Notes under the pieces: generated by a model | The model's input: only the letters and a program-made list of their open reading frames with translations | Told to the model about the DNA's origin: nothing | Database searches by the model: none | Assembly (NCBI GenBank): GCA_036927565.1 | Contig: JAYESD010000003.1 | Location: 38,257,325-38,321,324 of the forward strand | Length of the DNA: 64,000 bases | Reading direction: 5' to 3' | Source of the DNA: Tuctoria greenei | Taxonomy: Eukaryota; Streptophyta; Magnoliopsida; Poales; Poaceae | Position numbers and translations under genes: made by a program | Shown here: positions 10,435 through 19,542 of the stretch, one piece after another | Position numbering within the stretch: position 1 is the stretch's first letter | How the letters are laid out: each line of letters starts with the position of its first letter

Positions 10435-12583
10435 ATGTTAGAGAAGTTAGTGTTTCAGAAATTTTATGGAGAAGACACAATTGTTTATGGCTCTAATGGG
10501 ATTAATTTGTCTGGGTCCGCGTCGTGTGATGGAGGGATAACAAGGGCAAATGAGAGGAAATTTAGTGGTGTCGTAAACTGGTTGATGAAAAAATTTAACC
10601 TTGATCCACAACAACATCAGTTGACATTGAAAGGACTGATTAGTCGGGCAAGAAATAAAATTTATTGGGATTAGATTATTATTAAGGGAACACATAATTG
10701 GAGGAAATTTGTAGATTTAGTTGTGGAGCGGGGTTGGCCTCTAGTGCTTTTTGCGCAAGCGGATATGAAAGAAGTAGAGATTGTAGCGGAAGCTGATGAA
10801 GCAAATAGTGTGGAAAATGATGTAGGAATGAAAGAAGCTGGAGAGAACTCGATACATGTAGAAGCACGTGGTGTGGCAGATGAAGGAGAGCGCATTGAGA
10901 ACATAGTTGAACAAATATGGATCGAAGATATGGAACACGAAAATGTTCCAGAAGTTGACTCTTCTGATGATGACAATGAGAATGATACTATTGTTCCTGC
11001 AGAGTGGAACAATCCAATCTCGAGTAATTTATCAGCTACAGAAAAGTATTGTGGCTTATTGGGATATTATGAGAATCAGTTAACACAAGGAGATATCAGT
11101 AAAGACAAAGATAGTTTGAAGGATGCAGTGAAATATTGGTCTCTATCTGTGCAAAGATCATTTACATTTTACAATTCAAGTAAAAAATATTATTATGTGA
11201 AATGTGTGTTCTCAGGTTGTCCTTTTTGGGTCCATAGTTTCGAAGAAAAGTGGGCCAAACTATGTAGAGTATCAAAAATTATTGATCACACATGCGAGTT
11301 GCATGAATTGGAGAAGTGCAATAGTGCTCTTACATCACAGTTTATTGCGAATCACTTGTACGCCCGAATTGTGGATAACATTCCGTTCGAACCGAAATCA
11401 ATAATAAACACTATTGAGGAGGAGTTCAAGTACACTATAAGTTACTCCAAAGCGTGGAAGGCAAAATAGAAGGTGATTGAGCAAAGATTTGGTTCATTTG
11501 AAGCTTCTTATGAAAATCTTCCAAAGTTATTGCAGACCATTCAGGAGAGGAATGTTGGTATTATGACATTATGGATGTGCCGAACAGAGATATGCCTGGG
11601 AAGTTGTTTCTCCATCGTGCATTCTTTGCATTAGGTCAATGTATTGCTGCATTCATACATTGCAGGCCTATCCTCTGCATTGATGGTACTTTTTAACTGG
11701 AAAGTACAAATGTCAAATTCTAACAGCTATTGCAGTTGATGGGAACCAACATGTGTTGCCTGTAGCTTTTGCTTTTGTCGAAAGCGCGAACACTGAGAGC
11801 TGGTATTGGTTTCTTAGTCGGGTAAATATGGCTGTAGTTCAAGAACGGCCTGATGTTTGTCAAGGGCATTTTATATGGGACATGCAAGTACTTTCGTGAG
11901 CGCTACACTACTGCAATTTCAGTAAGGAATGATGTCAATTTGCCTTATTCACCCTACATGTACAAGTTCATGGAGAAGAAGATCCAAAAGGCCGCATTTC
12001 ATCGTGTGCGACTTATGGGAACTGCGGAGCACATGTTTGAAATTCTGTATAGGGACAAGAATCGTCGCGGTGCTAACCGTGAGAGAGTTGTTCAGTAGTG
12101 CATTCTTCTTCAGGATGATTGCACGTGCACATGTATGAAGCCATAACTCTTTCATAGGCCTTGTTCTCATGTTATTGCAGCTTGCTCATATACCAAGTTA
12201 ACACCAAGTAATTACATACCCTACTACTTCCAGAAAGAGGTTCTTGTGAGTACTTGGAATGTAGAGATATATGGGTTTGCTACCAAAGGCACATTTACCA
12301 CAGATCCAGGACAAAACGCTTTGCGAGGACCTGACACCATGCGGCTGAAACAGAAAAGAGGTCGTCACAAGACTCGTCGTATCAGAAACTATATGGATGA
12401 GTCCGAAATTGGCAGATTTCAAGGAACATGCAACAAGTGCAACCAAAGTGGACATACTTACAAAAATTGCATTTCAAACAATGAGGCAAATGTGGCTGAA
12501 GTTGTACCTTCTGGGAATCCTAAGGATGGTCGGCGTCCTCATGCACACCACACATCTATGTTTAGGGATGGCAATGCTATTTG
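10435..12583 (+). pseudogene. mudrA-like: MURA-type Mutator transposase, internally deleted
   Basis: MURA cuts and joins Mutator ends in the nucleus. A MuDR-type N-terminal region is followed by an acidic linker (about 10770-11000). The WRKY-GCM1-like DNA-binding domain is at about 11160-11310 (YYYVKCVFSGCPFWVH, then DHTCELHE). The start of the MULE catalytic domain is at about 11670-11865 (CIDGTF, AIAVDGNQHVLPVAFAF). At about 11865 it jumps to GILYGTCKYFRERY, so most of the catalytic core and its later acidic residues are deleted. A SWIM finger (CTCTC to CSHVIAAC, about 12121-12185) and a CCHC knuckle CNKCNQSGHTYKNC (about 12430-12471) close it. Stops at 10672 and 11467 and a frame slip at about 11695 add to the damage. 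Confidence 0.88.
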
Positions 12584-12810
12584 ATGTGCATTGTTATATT
12601 TAGATGTGCTACATTATGTAATATCTTATTGTTATGAACTATGAATTTGTACGTGTACGTTAAGTTAAGTGTGTTGTATCGAACATTGACATATGTACTG
12701 TTATAATATGTTGTGCATGTCTCTTATTTGAATATATTGTCCACATCGTTCATTTGAATATGTTTTTCATGTTTTTCGTCCTACTAATGTTATCCTTATC
12801 ATATATAGGT

Positions 12811-15640
12811 ATGGCTGCAGAACAAGGACAGTGTCCTGAGTTACTTCAGTTTCGGATTGATATAACTCACCGAGCTTTCCAACTTTGGCGTGGTGAGGAT
12901 CTACCCGTTCTTCATCCTCAGCTGCCTTCCATGTTTTGGAAGATAGACAATAGATGGATTCCCAGGTACGTTCTTCTGTTAATATGAAAGTAAATTTGTT
13001 TTTATCATTGTTTAGATTTTAATTTATTGCTTGGTATGAAATAGGTTGAGTGAAGCTGGGCTGCTTCCGATATGTAGGCTGCTTGAGGAGAGACCGTATG
13101 ATCGGGATGATCAAAAGTACCGTTTCAGCCTCGACCGAGCCCTGCTGTAAGCTTTGACAGATCGTTGGAGGCCAGAGACCCACACGTTTCACATGCCGCG
13201 CGGAGAGATGACCGTCACGCTGGAGGACGTGTCTTTCTTGTTGGGTCTTCCTATTGTAGGTGCCCCTGTTTGTGCCCCTGAGGACTCACCCTCTTGGCGC
13301 GCAGAGATGTCTGCGCAGTTTCAGGATGTGGCACGACACCCTGCGGCTGACCCTGTTTGTCCACTTCACAACGACCAACACCATAGTCCGACAAAGAAGT
13401 GGTTAACATACTACGAGGTAATGTTTCATATTACTTAAGTGTTATTTCAATGCACATGAACCTTGTAATGTTATTATGTAATTTAAATGAAACTTACACT
13501 TTTTTGTTTTCAAATTGTAGGTGGATACTATGCATCCACACGCCAATGATGCCACATTTACCAGATACTTGGAGGCATACTTTTTGTGGCTGTTTGGTGT
13601 GATCATGTTCACCAACACGCACGATGACTCTGTGGACAGACACTTGATTTGGTTTGCTCGACAGATAGCGGAGTCCACACCACAGGAGATGCCACAGTAC
13701 AGTTGGGGTTCGGCTGTGTTGGCGGCCACGTATAGAGGACTTTGTGATGCTTGCACGAAGGCTCGAGGTAACGCAGTACTAGCTGGTTGTCCTCTACTTC
13801 TGTAGCTATGGGTATACGAGCGGTTCATGATAGGTCGGTCGCAAGTGTACCCGACACCATACGATCTTGATGAGTACGGTGAGGCACCGGATGATGGCAC
13901 TACAATGGGTACTTTTTGGGTGCGCCAACAGGTACGGTAATATTTTAAGTGCACTCATATTGTTCACGATTACAATAATATAGTATTGTGACATATTTTG
14001 TTCTTTGCGCAGCGTGAGTGGAGTAACAAGTAGATGCACGAGGTGTACCAAGGGTTTGTCAAGGAGTTTGATCGGTTAGATGCGGACGAGGACGTGCGTT
14101 GGACACCGTACGATATGGAGGAGCACGACCGCCGAGCACCAAGGGGACTTGCGTATTTGTGCTACAAAGACTCGGATTACTAGCTTACAAGGAAGCCGCT
14201 GGTGTACGATGTCTACGTTGAGGAGTACGCACCACACCGAGTGTTGCGTTAGTTTGGCCTACACCAGACATTTCCAATGCTTCCACATTCTATTGTGCCT
14301 TTTGCAGTGCATACGTAAGTAATTCCACTAATGAATCTTGAATACATTATTAATTCTGAAATATTAATGTATTTATTTGTCCTCTAGGTATTGTCGTAAG
14401 GGTACCTCAGCACCAGGACTTTGGTTGCAGCGCATGCATCCGTGGATCCGATAGTAGACGGCTGCCTTACACGAGGTTGTGCAGGAGACACGACCATTCT
14501 CACAGGCCGTTTACCAGGAGTACCTACAGTGGTACCTTCCTCGGACGCGAGTTGTTCTCGCACACACACCAGCCGAGCGACAGACGCACGTACCCTCGGT
14601 GACAGATACGTATCCGCGTCATAAGGATGAAGCGGCTTCAATGGCGGTAAGATCAAATTTTTTGAAGTACATTTGCAGTGATTTAATATGTTATTTTCAT
14701 GAAACATGACTAATTAATTATTGTATGACCGATAACTTCGCACTTGTGAAGATGAGTCGGTTCCGACAGGTTCTTGCGGAGTCCTCTGCTGGACTACAAC
14801 GACTGAGGCAGGGGATATCAATGAGTTCGTCAGAGATGGTGCACATGCTGCAAAAGATATACAGCCACGCAAAAGAGGGGCTGAAGTTGGCTTCTTGTGC
14901 ACAATCATGTGCACAAGACACTACTTTTCCGACCGCCGTCACGTTAGGCATCCCAGCACAGCAGGTACGTAATTATTAGTAAACTTAAAATATTTGCACG
15001 AAACTAATATTTCTGTTCATATATCTTCTTCAGGGACCTCCACATAGGTACCTATTTTGGGTGCAGGCCCGTCCACGCAGGTACCTGCTTGGGTCCCAGG
15101 CCCATCCACACAGGTGCCTGGTTGGGCTCCAGGGCTGTCCACACAGGTACCTGCATCTTGGGCTCCAGGCCCATCCACACAGGTACCGACTGTTTGGGCT
15201 CTAGGGCCATCCACACAGGTACCTGGTTGGTATTTTCCAGAGTCGTCGACACAGATACCTGCTTGGGCTCCAGGCCCGTCCATGCATGTGCCACACATGG
15301 GCGCAGGTATGACGTGCAACAATTATGATACTTAAATACATAATGGACACAATGAACTTGCTAACTATATATTTTATGTCAATGCAGGAGAGGGCGCAAC
15401 AGGCTACGATACTACGATTTCCGGCTCGCTAACGCACCATGGTAGTCCTCCAGTTTCACCTTTCCAGATCGACGACTCTCTGGTGGACGTGCCGCAGCAG
15501 GACACAGTTCCTGCATCGCAGTTGGATGGTGCTCCCATTCCGACTCAGCCTTCATAGCAGTTTGAGACATCCGCGCCTGTGCAGTAGCGACGGAGGAGGG
15601 CAGCTCCTTCGCGCGTCTCTTACGATCGGGCTCATGTGAA
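12811..15640 (+). pseudogene. Plant mobile domain (PMD) gene carried by the MULE
   Basis: The PMD (aminotransferase-like, PF10536) is shared by transposons and the Arabidopsis silencing factors MAIN/MAIL1. Exon 1 (12811 to about 12965) ends before GTACGTT. Exon 2 (about 13044-13418) holds WRPETHTFHMPRGEMTVTLE and VSFLLGLPIVG, the PMD signature. Exon 3 (13521 to about 13931), exon 4 (about 14012-14317) and exon 5 (about 14388-14647, with YQEYLQWYLPRTRV) follow. The exon at about 14728-14964 reads FRQVLAESSAGLQRLRQG, and a proline-rich repeat exon (about 15033-15307) comes next. In-frame stops at 13803, about 14031, 14180 and about 14250 show decay. Intron borders are read by eye. Confidence 0.8.
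15053..15300 (+). repeat. Coding minisatellite in the PMD gene (PGPSTQVPAWA repeats)
   Basis: Seven to eight tandem copies of a 33-39-bp unit around GGCCCATCCACACAGGTACC. In one frame they encode PGPSTQVPAWA-like peptides (variants PGLSTQVPAS, PGPSTQVPTV, ESSTQIPAWA). Length varies by codon multiples, except where single substitutions create a stop. Confidence 0.85.
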
Positions 15641-15943
15641 TGCAACCGTAGGTTTGACAACAAGCGTGGTATACGTTAGTAATGTGTACCCATGTATGTG
15701 TGTGTTATACTGTAGAAGAACTATGTTATGTTTTCTTTATGCACTATATCTTTCATCGTGACAATGCACTTTATCGTGTTAGGCAAATTTTATCCACGAC
15801 ATCAACAGATACATGGCAGGTGAATCTCATACATGAAAAGAACGGCATTGCAGGCGAATCTCGTACGAAAGAATAATGACCTTGCACTCATCGGCCTATA
15901 TAAATACGACTCCTCATGCATCATTGTGTTCATCACACCAACA
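15641..15943 (+). promoter_or_regulatory. Spacer and promoter-like region before GRF gene 1
   Basis: Two GGCG/AATCTCGTAC-type motifs (about 15819-15870) are followed by a TATA box CCTATATAAATACG (about 15896-15909), about 40 bp before ATG 15944. No gene is seen in this interval. Confidence 0.5.
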
Positions 15944-16560
15944 ATGACGAGTAGAGGTTGAGGTAGGCGTGGAGCTGAAACAATGGCGACTACAAGTCGT
16001 GCTACGCAAGGAGGTAGAAACTTTAGAGAAGTGCCTGAAAATTACTTGATGGGAGGTCCAACTTGGTATGAACCACCATTAGATGAGTTCTCGCTTTTAA
16101 GTAAGAGTGATTTTAGCCCGCTTAATCCACTACGACCATACGATGGCAACAAACAAGAGTGGTCCAAGTGTCGTTGTGACCTGGACTGTATTATCCAAAT
16201 GATGGACGAAGGAGACGACAGCGATCGTCGATTCTTTCGTTGTCCTGTTGGTGGAGTAAGTACTACATATCATTTGCAAAACATATTTCATATATGCAAT
16301 TTTCATGATAATACTTTTGGTTTTAGACTTACTATGATGATGAAAACTGTGGATATACACTCTGGGTTGATCCACCACCTATTAAGGCTACTCAAGAGTA
16401 CATTAAATATGTACAACTTCGCAATCAAGATTTGGTAGGTGAACTGGCTGAAATGGAAATTCAACAATTGGAACTTTATCCTGTTACAAGTCAGATGAAT
16501 GATAACAATGAAGGCGTTTACAATAACATATCTTGCAACTGTCCGCATCACAAGTTGTAG
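15944..16560 (+). pseudogene. GRF-type zinc-finger plus coiled-coil protein, gene 1
   Basis: ATG 15944 is followed by an in-frame TGA at 15959; the next in-frame ATG is 15983. Exon 1 ends at 16255 (GGA|GTAAGT), the intron is 16256-16326 (ending TTTTAG), and exon 2 runs to TAG 16558-16560. The spliced frame has CRCDLDC, DRRFFRCPVGG, ENCGYTLWVDPP: the C-x-C, RxFxxCP and C-x-x-x-x-W order of GRF zinc fingers, with the intron inside the finger. A predicted helix (KYVQLRNQDLVGELAEMEIQ) and a Cys/His tail follow. GRF fingers bind single-stranded nucleic acid in nucleases and topoisomerases; the role here is unknown. Apart from the early TGA the gene could still be read. Confidence 0.65.
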
Positions 16561-17138
16561 CGAATTAGCAAAATATGTTTCGTATGTATCAGAAGTATGT
16601 TTCATATGTATCAGAAGTATGGTTCCCATGTATAACAACTATGTTTTGAATGAGAATTTTGTTAAAATTACTTTGTCAAAGCATTACTTTGCGACTCGCC
16701 ATACTACTTTCTACCTTGTCAGCCGAATCTTGTAAGACAAATCTTATCTACATACAATACGACAAAAATTGACCTGAAACTTATCCACGACATGGCAGGC
16801 GAATCTCGTACAAGAGAAATCAAAATTGCACCGCTCCATGTCAGGCTAATCTCATACTCCATGTCAGGCGAATCTCGTACAAGAGAAATATGAAATTGCA
16901 CTACTCCATGTCAGGCGAATCTCGTACTCCATGTCTGGCGAATCTCATACAAGAGAAAAACGAAATTGCACTGCTCCATGTCAGACCCCGTGAAATGTCA
17001 GTTCACACTTATACATCTTAGGGATGAAATTTCTCGTACACTAGGTCCATACACCATCATCCGCTCGTCTATATAACACTCACCCCGGTGATAGCTTCAG
17101 CACACACTTGCTACAATCATTCCATATACTTTACTACC
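16561..17138 (+). promoter_or_regulatory. Spacer with tandem repeats and TATA box before GRF gene 2
   Basis: The repeat block at 16785-16990 is listed separately. TATA-like TCTATATAACAC lies at about 17069, 70 bp before ATG 17139. No gene is seen in this interval. Confidence 0.5.
16785..16990 (+). repeat. Tandem repeats CATGTCAGGCGAATCTCGTAC in the MULE
   Basis: Five to six copies of CATG(T/G)CAGGCGAATCTCGTAC, most followed by AAGAGAAA and a spacer AAATTGCACTGCTC. Two composite units of about 60-90 bp are visible. The CGTAC core recalls the GTATGAGGCACATACGA palindromes near the element ends. Confidence 0.8.
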
Positions 17139-17781
17139 ATGGACGAGAACTCACCACCCACCAATAGAGAAAAGGTTCCAATCCCCGAGGGATTACAACC
17201 TCCAATGTGTTTCTGTGGCACTGATTGTAGGTTTGTAAGAGATCTTTGACCTGGTTGCTCGTATGGTTGCTGACTTTGGATGTGCGACAACTACAAGTAC
17301 GATCCTCCTCACAGGACATGCCCATTTCTTCCAGGTGGTAGAAAAGAGGTAATATGCAACATTATTTCTGTTTTATGAATGCTATAGAATCTAATCTTTT
17401 GTACAAAAACTTGTGCAGTCGTCACCACCTCTTTGCGACTTTAGGAACTACATCGATCAGGAACAATCGGCAGAAGACGCTGAGGAGGTTGAGATAATGG
17501 CTCGACTTGCATATTGGAAGTTCAAAGAAGAAATAGAGTGGGATGAAAGAACAAAAAAAGAGAGGAGGAACAGAGCTACACATGAGGAGCGTCGACGCAA
17601 GAGGCAAGAAGAAATTCGACAATGGAGAGCAGAGTGTGATCGCAAAGCTGCAGAGGAGGAACGCGTCGCAGCACAAGCACGAGAGGCTAAGCGAGAACGC
17701 ATGCGCGAGAGAGTTTATTGCGCAAAAGAAGCCGGTTCGGATGCTTTGCGTAAGGGAAAATACCCCCGTTGCACTCAGTAG
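17139..17781 (+). pseudogene. GRF-like zinc-finger plus charged coiled-coil protein, gene 2
   Basis: Exon 1 (17139-17348) has a finger-like region MCFCGTDCRF, then WMCDNYKYDPP and TCPF, interrupted by TGA codons near 17247 and 17271. The intron 17349-17418 runs from GTAATA to TTGTGCAG. Exon 2 (17419-17781) opens with SPPLCDFRNYIDQEQ, a motif shared by many grass transposon ORFs. It continues as an Arg/Glu-rich helix of about 100 residues (ERTKKERRNRATHEERRRKR), a probable coiled coil. It parallels gene 1 in layout: finger split from the helix by a small intron, with repeats and a TATA box upstream. Function unknown; inactive from its stops. Confidence 0.6.
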
Positions 17782-18478
17782 CAACTTGGGTAAACTATGC
17801 TTGGCGTTTAATTCAACTAAGGCGTGTTAGGATTAGATCGACACATCTTAAGTGCGTCATACACATGCCATTTGTATTACCTATTTTATATTTTCTTCCA
17901 AAAATATGTATACTTATGTTTTGCCTCATGTATCGTAGTAGTAGAGTGACGAACAACATGCACATATTTTCGGAACTATGTAATTTTATTTGATGTAACC
18001 GCCGCCGAGCTTATAATTAATTACCTTCAATTAATATGCATTTGTATAAATTAATACATTAATTGTATAATTTTCCAAACTATGCATTTTTTATTGCTAT
18101 ATGTTTTTAAAAAATTTGAAACTCCCATTAAACTCCCGTAAATTATATTCATAACTTATTTTTTATATTGAAAAAAACTTACATTACAATAACTTTTATG
18201 AACGTTTCTACCGATTCTAACTCCAAATGTTTCTAAACGAAAAACCAAAATTGAATACATTTTACAAATGTGCAGAAACGTGATCGTATTGCCTAATAAC
18301 ACATATAATTAATTTTGTTTCTACATACTAAACATAGAGGAAGTTCATTGAATTCAAAACTTCACAAGGTATTATCTATTTTATACCTTGGAAATTTTTA
18401 GCAAATCGGTCTAGAAATGATTAAAAAGCTTTGCGTAAAATCCATTAAAAGCAGGGTCAAAATTGGGGCACACACGAA
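17782..18478. other. Gene-free AT-rich 3' region of the MULE
   Basis: AT-rich, with no coding signal on either strand. It leads into the inner palindromes of the right end. Confidence 0.6.
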
Positions 18479-18647
18479 TGTCGTACGTGCCTCTTACGAA
18501 GGTACTGTTCACTTTGTATGAGGCACGTACGAAATTTGTGCGTGCCGATTTCTTCCACCGTGGCAAGCCTTTTCTCCACCGTGGCAGACACTAGATGACG
18601 TGGCATCGACCAAATGAGCATTTCGTAAGTGTCTCATACGAAATTCA

Positions 18648-18754
18648 AATTTCGTATGAGGCACATACGACAGTGGGTCATTTTGACTAATTTCATATTC
18701 TGTGGGTTATTTATTATAAATGATTTTTTAAAAGGTATATTAATAAAAAAATTC
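18648..18754 (-). repeat. Right TIR of the MULE
   Basis: Inverted copy of the left TIR. Further CGTATGAGGCAC(A/G)TACGA palindromes lie inward at about 18480-18535 and 18627-18670. Confidence 0.9.
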
Positions 18755-18900
18755 ATCATCCCCACCTGGGCGTCATGTGATGACATCACATAATATGTTG
18801 GTTTTATCAAGGCACTGCGTATCCTCGAGGCGATCACCGTGTTCCTTAAAACGGCGAGGAACAAGAAGATGCCCTTGTGCCGGCGGCCGGCGCTGCTCAA
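18755..18900 (-). pseudogene. Unidentified host exon, 5' part (split by the MULE)
   Basis: The minus-strand frame contains KGIFLFLAVLRNTVIASRI and then ALIKPTYYVMSSHDAQVGM. It ends at the insertion point and continues in the same frame at 9390. There is no recognised domain. The upstream exon boundary is unclear, and a Copia element (18975-24894) sits just beyond it. Confidence 0.5.
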
Positions 18901-18974
18901 CTCGGCCGGTCAACCTTTACAACGAACTGAGTCCATCTAGTCTGTTCGGCTGTCATTTGAAAAGTGATGGTTAG

Positions 18975-19091
18975 TGTTGGACTGTGTTGAGTTATGTGTT
19001 TGGGCCTGGCCTGTATACCGGCCCATCTATGTATCTATAAATATATACTCTGTCTCTTGGTTAATCAAACAATTATTCTTCCCCTCTAATA
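18975..19091 (+). repeat. 5' LTR of Copia B
   Basis: 117 bp, starts TGTTGGACTG, has TATA-like CTATAAATATATAC near 19036, and ends CCCTCTAATA. Confidence 0.95.
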
Positions 19092-19542
19092 TGGTATTAT
19101 TAGCCAAACCCTAACCCTAATCCCCATCACCCCAGCCGCCGACCCCCCCCCCCCCCCCCCCCATGGCCGGCGCCTCTGATCCCCTGGCCGCCGCCGGCGC
19201 TCCCCCCTGGCCGCCGCCGGCGCCCCCTTCCTGGCCGCCGCCGGCGCTCCCTCTCTGGCCGCCGCCAGCGCCCCCTCTCTGGCCGCCGCTGGCGCCCCCT
19301 CCCTGGCTGCTGCTGGCGCCCCCCTGACCGGCGGCCTGACCGGCGGCCTGACCGGCGGCCTGACCGGCGCCCCTCTGGTCGGCGGCCCCCTGGCTGGCGC
19401 CCCCCTGGCCGGCGGCCTGACCGGCGGCCCCTTCCTGGACAGCGCCATCGGGACCCAGATCGGTGCCCCGCCACTGGCCGGTGCGCCCCATCCCGCCGGT
19501 GTACCTGCTACTGGTCCGGCAGCTGGCTCACCACTCGTCTCT
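19092..19542 (+). other. Copia B leader with poly-C tract and proline/alanine-rich coding repeat
   Basis: The primer-binding site is at 19092, a run of about 18 C lies at 19145-19162, and ATG 19163 opens a Pro/Ala-rich low-complexity frame (PPPAPP and GGLTGG-type repeats). Repeats of CCGGCGGCCTGA lie at about 19325-19440. This is probably the variable N-terminal part of gag. Confidence 0.5.

Larger units (their letters stand above)
9391..18754 (+). mobile_element. Mutator-like element (MULE) with MURA, plant-mobile-domain and GRF-type genes
   Basis: The ends are inverted repeats of about 107 bp. Both begin GAATTTTTT and share ATTAATATACCTT, ATCATTTATAATAAATAACCC and CAAAATGACCCACTGTCG. They are flanked by a perfect 10-bp duplication ATCATCCCCA at 9381-9390 and 18755-18764. 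Mutator usually makes 9 bp, but 9-11 is known. All four genes point right and all are damaged, so this copy is not autonomous. MULEs combining MURA with a plant mobile domain are a known grass type; finding two GRF-like genes as well is what stands out. Confidence 0.93.

Noticed and set aside
9391..18754. Helitron or CACTA origin for this element
   Set aside because: Long TIRs, a 10-bp target duplication and a MURA gene place it with Mutator.
19105..19130. Telomere-like CCCTAACCCTAA words here and near 47935-47945
   Set aside because: Only two units each, inside retroelement leaders; far too short for an interstitial telomere array.
19086..19491. Minus-strand Gly/Ala/Arg-rich ORFs in the Copia B leader
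   Set aside because: Complement of GGCGCC-type repeats in the gag leader; not genes.
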